From Chloroflexota bacterium (GTDB lineage Bacteria; Chloroflexota; Dehalococcoidia; Tepidiformales; Tepidiformaceae): a DNA stretch of 15,198 nt. Where the stretch lies: positions 1-15,198 of the forward strand of contig CAUJEQ010000174.1 in assembly GCA_963169135.1 (NCBI GenBank). Direction: 5' to 3'. The notes below the pieces were generated by a model that worked only from the letters and a program-made list of their open reading frames with translations, was not told the origin of the DNA and did not search any database. Shown piece by piece: positions 5,591-15,198 of this stretch (positions are counted from its first letter, which is position 1; each line of letters begins with the position of its first letter). The position numbers and the translations under genes are program-made.

Positions 5591-6912
5591 GCGACCGGAT
5601 CCTCCTTCGCGGCGGACGCGTGATTGACCCGGGTGCGAACGTCGACGCGGTGCTTGACGTGCTGGTCACCGGTGGCGTGGTGGCGAGGGTCGCGGCCGGC
5701 ATCGAGCCCGGTGGGGCGCGGGTCATCGACGCGACTGGCTGCATCGTGGCACCGGGGTTGATCGACCTCCACACGCACCTGCGCGAGCCCGGGTTCGAAC
5801 AAAAGGGCACCATCGCGACAGAGACGCTGGCGGCGCTGCGAGGCGGATTCACCACTGTGTGCGCCATGCCGAACACCAGCCCTACACCGGATTCGGCCCC
5901 CACTGTTGAAGCCATCCGGGAGATCATTCAACGCGACGCCCGGGTGCGAGTGCTCCAGATCGGGTGCGTGACGCGACGGCGCGAAGGGAAGGACCTGGCG
6001 GAGCTTTCGGAGCTGGCCGCGAGCGGCTGCATCGCGTTGAGCGACGATGGCAACCCGGTGGCGAATGCCCGCCTGATGCGGCACGCGATGGAACTGGCGG
6101 CCGCGCTGGGGCTCCCGATCAGTGAGCACTGCGACGAGCCGGAGCTGAGCCATGGCGGCTCGATGAACGAGGGCCGCGTCTCGGAGCGCCTTGGGCTCCC
6201 AGGGCAGCCGGTAGCTGCCGAGACCACCGCAATCGCCCGCAACATCGCACTCTGCGAGATGACCGGCGCCCGGCTGCACATCGCTCACGTGACCACGGCC
6301 CGCGGGCTCGATCTCGTGTCAGAGGCGAAATCGCGCGGGCTGCCGGTCACCTGCGAGGTGACGCCAAGTCACCTGTTCCTGACAGAGGAGAGCGTGTTTG
6401 GCACGGGACCGGAACCTGCATACGAGACGAACGCGAAAATCAACCCGCCCCTGCGGACCGAAGCGGACCGGCGGGCGCTGTTGGCCGGACTGAACGCGGG
6501 GACCATCGACGCCATTGCGACAGACCACGCCCCGCATGCAGTCGAGGACAAGCTGCAGGAGTTCGACGACGCTGCCTTCGGGATCAGTTGCATCGAGACG
6601 GCGCTCGCCTCGGTGCTCACGCTGGTCGAACGCCGGGAACTCGACCTGGTAACGGCCATCCGCGCGCTCACCTTCCACCCCGCACGGGTGTTCGCCATCG
6701 AGGCGCGCATACCGGGGGCCGGTCGGCTCGAACCGGGAATGTCGCGCGACGTGGTGTTGCTCGACCCTGGCGCACGCTGGACGGTGGACCCGGCGCGGCT
6801 GGCCTCGAAGGGGAAGAACACGCCGCTGGCAGGTGTGGAACTCACTGGATCCGTGCGCGCGGTCGTCTTCGACGGGATGCTTGCTTACGAACTGGAGGCC
6901 GCTGGTGTCTGA
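5587..6912 (+). CDS. pyrC: Dihydroorotase, class I
   Basis: A 441-residue amidohydrolase that cyclises N-carbamoyl-aspartate to dihydroorotate. Metal ligands and signatures are visible: DLHTHLREPGFEQKG (60-74) with the HxH pair H62/H64, MPNTSP (94-99), SDDGNPV (152-158), EHCDE (180-184) with H181, HIAHVT (231-236) with H234, and ATDHAPH (311-317) with D313. The length and the DLHTHLREPG signature mark it as class I rather than the shorter E. coli type II enzyme. The ATG at 5587 overlaps the pyrB stop by 4 bases and begins with the family-typical ILLRGGRVIDP. Its own stop overlaps the GTG of carA by 8 bases. All expected metal ligands appear present, so it should be active rather than a PyrC-like pseudo-enzyme. 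Confidence 0.96.
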   Translation: MSDRILLRGGRVIDPGANVDAVLDVLVTGGVVARVAAGIEPGGARVIDATGCIVAPGLIDLHTHLREPGFEQKGTIATETLAALRGGFTTVCAMPNTSPTPDSAPTVEAIREIIQRDARVRVLQIGCVTRRREGKDLAELSELAASGCIALSDDGNPVANARLMRHAMELAAALGLPISEHCDEPELSHGGSMNEGRVSERLGLPGQPVAAETTAIARNIALCEMTGARLHIAHVTTARGLDLVSEAKSRGLPVTCEVTPSHLFLTEESVFGTGPEPAYETNAKINPPLRTEADRRALLAGLNAGTIDAIATDHAPHAVEDKLQEFDDAAFGISCIETALASVLTLVERRELDLVTAIRALTFHPARVFAIEARIPGAGRLEPGMSRDVVLLDPGARWTVDPARLASKGKNTPLAGVELTGSVRAVVFDGMLAYELEAAGV

Positions 6913-8005
6913 AGCTTTGCTGGTCCTCGCGGACGGGTCGGTCTTTCCCGGGCAATCGGTTGGCGCTCAAGGCACAGCGGCCGGCGAGGTTGTGTTCAAC
7001 ACTTCGATGACGGGCTACCAGGAGATGCTCACCGACCCGTCGTACGCGGGGCAACTGCTGACGCTCACGTATCCTCTGATCGGGAACTACGGCACGGACG
7101 AGCGCGTGGAGGAGTCGGCGCGGATCCAGCCTGCCGGGCTGATCGTGCGCGAGGCGGCGGTGGTACCGAGCCACATCCGATCGCACCACACGCTGCGCGA
7201 GTACCTGGCAGAGCGCGGAGTCGTGGCAATTGAGGGAGTGGACACGCGCGCGGTGACCCGGCGGATCCGGCAGCACGGTGTGATGCCCGGGACCATCACC
7301 ACGACGGAGACCGCTGAGGAAGCGCTGGCACGCCTCCGCAATCTTGCGGACTACGACGGCGTGAACTGGGTGGAGACGGTGACGACCGACCGGGTGTTCG
7401 ACTGGGCCATCCCGCTGGGCGAGGGTCGCTACCGCGTGGCACTGCTCGACGGGGGCGTGAAGCGGAACATCATGAGGTCGCTGGAATCGCGGAGATGCTC
7501 GGTGCGCGTGTTCCCGGCGGAGACGCCCGCCGAGGATCTGCTGCGCATGCACCCGGACGGGATCGTGCTCTCGCCCGGGCCCGGGGACCCACGGCTCCTC
7601 GATGGGATGGTCGGCGAAGTGGGGAAGCTGATCGGCAAGGCACCGGTGTTGGGGATCTGCCTCGGACACCAGGTGGCTGCCCGGGCCCTGGGCGCCGGGA
7701 CGTTCAAGCTACCCTTTGGGCACCGGGGGGGCAACCACCCGGTGCAAGACTCCGTCACCGGCCACGTGACGATAACCGCGCAAAACCACGGCTACGCCGT
7801 GGACCCGGACCATCTCGACCCGGCTGCGTATGTCAGCCACATCAACCTCAACGACCAGACGGTGGAGGGCATCGCGCTCAAGACCGAACCACTGATGACC
7901 ATCCAGTATCATTCCGAAGCCTGCCCGGGGCCGCTCGACAACGCGTACATTTTCGACCGCTTTGTGGAGATGATAGCCACCGTACGAGGAGGGGTTAGTG
8001 CATGA
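6905..8005 (+). CDS. carA: Carbamoyl-phosphate synthase small (glutaminase) subunit
   Basis: A 366-residue subunit that hydrolyses glutamine and channels ammonia to CarB. The N-terminal CPSase small domain (2-150) contains GEVVFNTSMTGYQEMLTDPSYAGQ. The class I glutamine amidotransferase domain (about 177-360) has LSPGPGDP (222-229), the nucleophile elbow LGICLGHQ (249-256, C252) and the His-Glu pair in YHSEACPGP (H336, E338). The usual proline between the catalytic His and Glu is serine here. GTG at 6905 is preferred because GGAGG (6894-6898) lies 6 bases upstream and the N-terminus aligns with the family; an ATG start at 6833 would lie well inside pyrC. Its stop overlaps the acetyltransferase ATG by 4 bases. 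CarB is not adjacent but about 1 kb downstream in the same operon. Confidence 0.95.
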   Translation: MSEALLVLADGSVFPGQSVGAQGTAAGEVVFNTSMTGYQEMLTDPSYAGQLLTLTYPLIGNYGTDERVEESARIQPAGLIVREAAVVPSHIRSHHTLREYLAERGVVAIEGVDTRAVTRRIRQHGVMPGTITTTETAEEALARLRNLADYDGVNWVETVTTDRVFDWAIPLGEGRYRVALLDGGVKRNIMRSLESRRCSVRVFPAETPAEDLLRMHPDGIVLSPGPGDPRLLDGMVGEVGKLIGKAPVLGICLGHQVAARALGAGTFKLPFGHRGGNHPVQDSVTGHVTITAQNHGYAVDPDHLDPAAYVSHINLNDQTVEGIALKTEPLMTIQYHSEACPGPLDNAYIFDRFVEMIATVRGGVSA

Positions 8006-8457
8006 CTCGAGCCACTGAAATCCATCGCGCGACCGACCAGGACAGCGACTGCGAAGGGATCGCCGCCATCATGCGCGGCATGGGGGGGGAGAACGTCGGT
8101 CTCCAGGGAGAGTTCGATGCCAGCCGGGCCCGCGGCTGGATCAAGCGGCTCGGGGACGATGGCGCCATCTACATCGCGTTCGATGGCAGCATCCCGGTCG
8201 CGTTCGGAGCGCTGGACTTCGACACGGCGGCACCGGACACCGGGCTGCTCGGGGTTTGGGTGCTCCCCGACCACCGCCGGCGGGGATTGGCGACAGACCT
8301 GGCGGAGATGCTGGTCGCGTTCGCGCGGGACCGGGGGTACCGCAAGATTCGCGGGCGCCTTCCGGAGGGGAACGAGCCGGCACTCAGCTTCCTCTCGTCG
8401 ATCGGGGCAATGGTGCCGCTTCGCAACCCGGACATGACGTTCGAGCTGCCGCTCTGA
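8002..8457 (+). CDS. GNAT family N-acetyltransferase in the pyr operon
   Basis: A 151-residue single-domain GNAT protein, a family that transfers an acetyl group from acetyl-CoA to an amine. The core is LLGVWVLPDHRRRGLATDLAEML (82-104): strand 4 followed by the acetyl-CoA pyrophosphate loop RRRGLA. Helix 3 and strand 5 follow, with GRLPEGNEPALSFLSSIGA (118-136), the typical N-x-x-A-x-x-F-x-x-x-x-G pattern. The ATG overlaps the carA stop (ATGA), and GAGGAGGGG (7986-7994) lies 7 bases upstream, so it is translationally tied to the operon. The substrate cannot be read from sequence. It might acetylate a pathway enzyme, a nucleotide intermediate or something unrelated; this is speculation from position. 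Confidence 0.88.
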   Translation: MTRATEIHRATDQDSDCEGIAAIMRGMGGENVGLQGEFDASRARGWIKRLGDDGAIYIAFDGSIPVAFGALDFDTAAPDTGLLGVWVLPDHRRRGLATDLAEMLVAFARDRGYRKIRGRLPEGNEPALSFLSSIGAMVPLRNPDMTFELPL

Positions 8458-8489
8458 GGCGGGGGGCAATCACGTATGAGGGCAACCTC

Positions 8490-8945
8490 TTGACCAGCGC
8501 GCGAACCGGCATCCGCCGCAGGAACAACGCGCCGGTGCGGCCGCCGCGCCCGGCGACCAGCGTGCCCGACTTCCTGTTCGCGCTGGCGATGTGCGCGTGG
8601 GTGATGGCGGCGATCTTCGTGGTGGCCACGTTCACCGACGATGACCTCTCGGCAGGCAACGCGGGGACGGACCTGGCTCGCCTGTTCGCAGGATCGCTGG
8701 TGCTCGCGGGCGTGTGTGGCTTCCTCATCGGCGTGATGCTGCTCCGCGGGGAACGGCGGCAGGCGGACCACTATGTCACGCCGGTCATCATCGGTGCGGT
8801 CATCGGAACGCTGGAGGCCGTCCTGTTCATGTGGCCGGCCGAGGCATTCCTCTTCGCGCCGTTTGCACTCCTCATCTTCGTCTTCCGCCCCGTGCGCCGG
8901 CATCTCTCGAAGATGGTGCACCCGCGCAGCGACATCTTCAGGTAG
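8490..8945 (+). CDS. Small integral membrane protein of unknown function in the pyr operon
   Basis: A 151-residue protein with a basic, proline-rich N-terminus (RTGIRRR, then PVRPPRP) and three or four hydrophobic segments, about 27-47, 64-85, 97-115 and 117-133. By the positive-inside rule the N-terminus should be cytoplasmic; the basic C-terminus (RPVRRHLSK) also looks cytoplasmic, favouring four helices. I do not recognise a family. The start is inferred: TTG at 8490 has GAGGG (8478-8482) 7 bases upstream, and the next in-frame ATG would cut into the first helix. A five-codon mini-ORF (8476-8493) ends in a TGA overlapping this TTG, which could feed ribosomes to it. It lies 32 bases after the acetyltransferase and precedes carB. 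Actinobacterial pyr operons also carry an unexplained membrane protein gene, though I cannot say these are related. Confidence 0.7.
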   Translation: MTSARTGIRRRNNAPVRPPRPATSVPDFLFALAMCAWVMAAIFVVATFTDDDLSAGNAGTDLARLFAGSLVLAGVCGFLIGVMLLRGERRQADHYVTPVIIGAVIGTLEAVLFMWPAEAFLFAPFALLIFVFRPVRRHLSKMVHPRSDIFR

Positions 8946-8952
8946 CGCGCCC

Positions 8953-9038
8953 ATGAAGCAGTCACCTGGACACCCGAACACCCGCCGGGAGGGCGCCATC
9001 TGGCCCGCAGCCCGGCACATCCAGCCCGGAGGCCCGCA

Positions 9039-9042
<4 letters not shown>
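8953..9042 (+). CDS. Possible 29-codon ORF overlapping the carB start
   Basis: ATG at 8953 opens a 29-codon frame that ends in TGA at 9040-9042, overlapping the GTG of carB as GTGA. It starts 7 bases after the membrane protein stop. The product begins MKQSPGHPNTRREG and is polar and proline/glycine-rich, with no recognisable domain. It lacks a good ribosome binding site of its own. It could be a coupling ORF that carries ribosomes across the 93-base gap to carB, or a chance frame in GC-rich DNA. Confidence 0.2.
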
Positions 9043-12286
<3,244 letters not shown>

Positions 12287-12290
<4 letters not shown>

Positions 12291-13051
12291 ACATCGAGGA
12301 CGCACTCATCCTCTCCACGGAGCGCGCGTGGGACGGCGCCTACATCACGTGGTTCCACGCGCCGGGGCTGACCCAGGGGGTCGAGCCGGGCCAGTTCGTG
12401 ATGGCGCACTGCAGCACCGAGCGCACGGACCCGATGTTCGCGCGGGCATTCAGCTACTACCGGGTGGACGGCGACCGCTTTGCCATCTGTTACGCGGTGG
12501 TGGGGCGCGGCACTCGGTGGTTGAGCGAGCAGCCGCGAGGGACGGCCGTGCGCATCTACGGACCGCTGGGGAACGGGTTCCGGCTGCCGGACGCGCCATC
12601 GAACCTGCTCCTGATCGGGGGAGGAGTCGGCGTTGCGCCGTTGGTCGATACCGCGGAGCGCGCAGTGCGGGACGGGCACCATGTGGTCGCCATGATGGGA
12701 GCCCGGTCGGACCAGCACCTGCTGTCCGCGAGTGAATGGCCGCGAGAAGTGGAGTATGTGGTGGTCACCGAGGACGGCTCAGCGGGGCCGAAGGGCTTCG
12801 TCACGCAGCACCTGGGGACGTACCAGGAGTGGGCAAACCGGATTTATGCCTGCGGGCCGAACCCGATGTTCCAATCGCTGGCGGACGTATTGCGGAACAA
12901 CGGGCGGCGCCAGTCCCCGGAGATCCTGATGGAAGAGAACATGCCGTGCGGGTGGGGGATGTGCTACGGGTGCGCAGTATTCACGAAGCACCACGGGGTG
13001 AAGCTCTGCTGCAAGGACGGGCCGCGGTTCAGTCTGTTCGACGTGTTCTGA
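12287..13051 (+). CDS. pyrK: Dihydroorotate dehydrogenase electron-transfer subunit (PyrK type)
   Basis: A 254-residue iron-sulfur flavoprotein. PyrK passes electrons from the class 1B dihydroorotate dehydrogenase PyrD to NAD. In order: the FAD-binding RAFSYYR (53-59, for the usual RPFS), the second-domain nucleotide motif LLIGGGVGVAPL (108-119), YACGPNPM (187-194), and the C-terminal [2Fe-2S] cluster site: C221-x4-C226-x2-C229-x12-C242 followed by KDGPRF. An extra cysteine (C241) sits beside the last ligand. Length and cluster spacing match PyrK. The ATG overlaps the carB stop by 4 bases, making it the last gene of the operon visible here. The partner pyrD is not in the window, since the next gene is on the opposite strand, so it must be encoded elsewhere or the subunit serves another dehydrogenase. 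Confidence 0.9.
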
Positions 13052-13246
13052 GACGGTGTGCCTGTTGCAGACGGTCATGCCTGCGAATCGTGGAGGGCGC
13101 CGGTATCTCGCAAGCGCCCGTTAGGCATCTCACATCCCTCGCGAAGAAAGACATCCAGACGAGAGATGTCTGACAACTTCCCGGCCCCATGGCAGGCGCG
13201 GCCGACCGTCTCCAACACCGAAGGCAGCAGGCTCCGGAGTTCTGGA
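13052..13246. other. Intergenic region between convergent pyrK and DUF2254 genes
   Basis: These 195 bases hold no convincing gene. Two inverted repeats are visible: GGGCGC (13095-13100) with GCGCCC (13114-13119), loop 13 bases; and AGACATC (13149-13155) with GATGTCT (13165-13171), loop 9 bases. Either could end transcription from one side, but neither has a T run. AGACGGT also occurs twice (13052 and 13069 region). Confidence 0.4.
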
Positions 13247-14539
13247 TCAGGGCTCCCACGCCGGGCCGTGTCCTTGTGCGCTTGGCGTCGCCGCTCGAGC
13301 GAGCTCAGTGCCGCGGAATGCAGGCTCCAGGTTCGCATCAAGGAGGGCGAGTTGCTCTTCAAGTGGGCCCCGCCGATCGGCAGGGGCGACCTCCAGCAGG
13401 TCGATGAGCATTGCGCGCAGGCGGCGCTGTATCTGGAGCTGGCCCTCCCCGGCGCGGCGGATCTCGTCGCAGGCGAGGGTCACGTAATCGGACCAGCCCG
13501 GACGGGGCAGGAGTACAGCCGCACCGCCACCCACCTCTCGCAGAGATGAGGGCATTGAGCGCAAGACGAGCCTACCGAGCAAGCCATGGACGTGGTCGAT
13601 CGCCTGGACGGCAGTGGTTGGATCATTGATCCCCGGCGACAGGGCGCGCTGAGCGATGTCCACAAGCTGGCGGAAGCCGAATCCGGCATCCTGGTCCATC
13701 GTCCGTTCCCAGCCAAAGCCCACCGACGCCTGGATAGCGCCGGCGGCAGTGCCATCCCATGGGCCTCTGACCGTGAACAGGGGTGCTCCCTCGCGGACAA
13801 AATCTCCGACGCAGGCCCGCAGTTCGATGACACAGCCGGCGTCACGCGCCGCCCTGACTATCCGTTCTTCATCCACGCCCGTGAGGAGGCCAGATGGGCC
13901 GGGAGAAACAACCACCGCCGTGGCTGCCGGAGTGACTGACTGGGCTTCCGGGTCCGTGCTCTCGCCGACGCCAGCCGGGTAGAGCTGGTCGAGGGCGTGC
14001 CGGGTCTCGGCGGCCACGCGTTCCATTACGGCTACAGGCCGGATCGACTGGGCAATGTGGTGGATGTAGTAAACGAAAAGGCCGATGCACAGGAGCACGA
14101 GAACCAGCGCCAACCACACCGACAGTGCCGGCACAAACGGCTCACCGTCGGCTGCCGTCGTAATTCGCCGCAGGACAAGCAGCGCGTAGACGAAAGTCCC
14201 GATGAAGACGCCAAGGACTGTCTGGTTGCCGCGGTCCCGAAGAAACGTCCGCATCACCCGCGGAGAGAGCTGGTTGCTCGCCAGCTGAAGCACCAGCATG
14301 GTAACCGTGAAAACCAGACCAGTGAACGTCAGCATCGAGGTGGCGATCGTGTCGACGACCTGGCGAGCGCTCTCGATGCCGCCGCCGAACAGGAACCAAT
14401 CCGCCCCTTCCGGATCAAGGCGCCGGTCAATGCGAAGGGCGGCCTCCGCCAGGACGAATGCGCCGGCGACGCAGAGCGACGGAATGAACCATAGGCTGGA
14501 ACGGAGATCTCGTCGCGTTCTGGCAATCCGGAGCTTCAT
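13247..14539 (-). CDS. DUF2254 family membrane protein
   Basis: A 430-residue protein of the uncharacterised DUF2254 family. Four membrane helices are visible in the N-terminal part, about residues 15-35, 65-87, 106-124 and 138-160. The second includes the family signature LTFTGLVFTVTMLVLQLASNQLSPRVM, followed by FLRDRGNQTVLGVFIGTF. The C-terminal 250 residues are soluble and contain VGDFVREGAPLFTV and FGFRQLVDIAQRALSPGINDPTTAVQAIDH, also typical of the family. No enzymatic residues can be named. The ATG at 14539 has no Shine-Dalgarno sequence but lies 9 bases after a TAGAAT box, suggesting a leaderless transcript. It converges with pyrK and follows the CinA-like gene on the same strand after 250 bases. 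Confidence 0.9.
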   Translation of the reverse strand: MKLRIARTRRDLRSSLWFIPSLCVAGAFVLAEAALRIDRRLDPEGADWFLFGGGIESARQVVDTIATSMLTFTGLVFTVTMLVLQLASNQLSPRVMRTFLRDRGNQTVLGVFIGTFVYALLVLRRITTAADGEPFVPALSVWLALVLVLLCIGLFVYYIHHIAQSIRPVAVMERVAAETRHALDQLYPAGVGESTDPEAQSVTPAATAVVVSPGPSGLLTGVDEERIVRAARDAGCVIELRACVGDFVREGAPLFTVRGPWDGTAAGAIQASVGFGWERTMDQDAGFGFRQLVDIAQRALSPGINDPTTAVQAIDHVHGLLGRLVLRSMPSSLREVGGGAAVLLPRPGWSDYVTLACDEIRRAGEGQLQIQRRLRAMLIDLLEVAPADRRGPLEEQLALLDANLEPAFRGTELARAATPSAQGHGPAWEP

Positions 14540-14789
14540 ACGAGGGCGATTCTAACGGGGTGGGGCCATGGAGTGGGCCTGGGCCCTCCCGGCGAAAGGA
14601 TTCGTTGGGTCGCTCCAGGCCGTGGCGACAGCTCCCAGCGCCCAGAACGGCCACGCAGTGGCGTATTGGCGCCGTCGTCCCGACCGGTGCCACGTTCGCG
14701 ACCGACGGCGGTATAGTCCCCAGGGAGGAACCACACGGCCAACATCCCGCATCGCATCGCGTGCGCGTTTGGTTCCCGGGCGTCACGAT
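14540..14789. other. Intergenic region between the CinA-like and DUF2254 genes
   Basis: These 250 bases contain the -10 box of the DUF2254 gene at one end. Several open frames cross it on both strands, but none has a start with a ribosome binding site or a family-like product. A + strand TATAGT (14712-14717) with an AGGGAGG downstream looks promoter-like but leads to no credible gene. I see no clear terminator for the CinA-like gene. Confidence 0.4.
14549..14554 (-). promoter_or_regulatory. Candidate -10 box of the DUF2254 gene (leaderless)
   Basis: On the - strand TAGAAT (14554-14549) matches five of six consensus bases and ends 9 bases before the ATG, the spacing expected for a leaderless mRNA. 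The start lacks a ribosome binding site, which agrees. No good -35 is visible at the expected position. Confidence 0.4.
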
Positions 14790-15198
14790 CTACCGAGCCA
14801 CCTTCACCTGGTCGCGAAGTAACTCGAGCACCCGCTCGCTGATCCGCACCATCACCTCGGCGCGGGTGACCGGGAAGACGTGCTCTTCGGTCACCGTGCC
14901 GTTCGGGCCGGAGACGGCTATCACGACAGAGCCGACCGGCTTCGGCGAGCGGCGGCTGCCCTGCGGTCCAGCGATTCCACTTTCGGCGACGGCCCATGCG
15001 GCGCCCATGGCGCTGCGCAGACCTTCGGCAGTCGCGGAGACCCATTGAGGGCTCACCGCGCCGTGTTCGCGCGCGATCTCACGGTCAAGGTTGAGCTGTT
15101 CCCAGCGGTGGGCGCCGGCGTAGGGCACGATACCGCCGTCGTACCAGCGGGACGCCCCGGGGACGCTGAGCATCCGAGCGCTGATGAGCCCGCCCGCG
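14790..15198 (-). CDS. CinA C-terminal domain (PncC-like) protein, 5' end outside the window
   Basis: The frame is open to the right edge and 135 full codons are visible before the stop at 14790-14792. It reads AGGLISARMLSVPGASRWYDGGIVPY, which aligns with the CinA-family core (TGGLIAxRLTxVPGSSxxFxGGVVxY), then ESGIAGPQGSRRSPKPVGSVVIAV, the family GIAGPGGG-x-x-KPVG signature. The ATG at 15173 is therefore internal. CinA C-terminal proteins are nicotinamide-nucleotide amidohydrolases that recycle NMN. Where most members have the lysine of YSNEAK, proposed as catalytic, this protein has YAGAHR, so activity is doubtful or altered. The proposed catalytic serine would lie just beyond the edge. Whether an N-terminal molybdopterin-like CinA domain is fused cannot be seen. 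Confidence 0.8.
   Translation of the reverse strand, partial: AGGLISARMLSVPGASRWYDGGIVPYAGAHRWEQLNLDREIAREHGAVSPQWVSATAEGLRSAMGAAWAVAESGIAGPQGSRRSPKPVGSVVIAVSGPNGTVTEEHVFPVTRAEVMVRISERVLELLRDQVKVAR

Noticed and set aside
13029..13259. - strand frame in the pyrK/DUF2254 gap
   Set aside because: Overlaps both neighbours, has no ribosome binding site and a Cys/Arg-rich composition typical of shadow translation.
14712..14727. Promoter-like TATAGT with AGGGAGG on the + strand
   Set aside because: The only frame it could serve runs antisense to the CinA-like gene and has no family resemblance.
14427..14786. - strand frame covering the CinA/DUF2254 intergenic region
   Set aside because: Starts with GTG just after the CinA-like stop but has no good ribosome binding site, runs into the DUF2254 gene in another frame and resembles no family I know.

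Overview
This is a GC-rich bacterial window with compact genes, many GTG and TTG starts, and strong GGAGG-type ribosome binding sites. Its centre is a de novo pyrimidine operon on the + strand: pyrR, pyrB, pyrC, carA, a GNAT acetyltransferase, a small membrane protein, carB and a pyrK-type subunit. A PyrR-type leader, a class I dihydroorotase and a PyrK protein together suggest Chloroflexota (Dehalococcoidia-like) or a deep actinobacterium-like lineage. I infer this from gene content only; no marker gene here settles it.

Layout. Bases 1-3823 are accessory: the tail of an unidentified + strand gene, an acetoacetate decarboxylase family gene on the - strand, a small NTF2-like hypothetical protein on the + strand, an ABC1/UbiB/AarF kinase-like gene on the + strand, and then, on the - strand, a TetR regulator followed by a J-domain-like membrane protein that lacks HPD. 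Bases 3824-4062 are a dense regulatory region. A perfect 18-bp palindrome sits by the TetR start. The pyr promoter is followed by a PyrR-binding hairpin, an antiterminator strand and a terminator whose 3' arm contains the pyrR ribosome binding site. A 20-codon leader ORF threads through all of this and its stop overlaps the pyrR start as ATGA. Bases 4063-13051 are the operon. Bases 13247-15198 hold a DUF2254 membrane protein and a CinA-like gene cut by the window edge, both on the - strand.

How it works together. CarA and CarB make carbamoyl phosphate, PyrB condenses it with aspartate, PyrC closes the ring to dihydroorotate, and PyrK would carry electrons from dihydroorotate oxidation to NAD. 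PyrR senses UMP/PRPP and acts on the leader RNA. Most gene junctions in the operon overlap by 4 or 8 bases, so translation is probably coupled throughout. The acetyltransferase and the membrane protein lie between carA and carB and are the uncharacterised parts of the operon. No pyrD, pyrE or pyrF is present in this window.

The most notable signal is the pyr leader (3958-4066). It combines elements of classical PyrR transcription attenuation with elements of translational control: a leader ORF whose ribosome binding site is also the antiterminator strand and touches the base of the PyrR hairpin. No RNA folding energies or database searches were run; all functional names rest on motifs read by eye.
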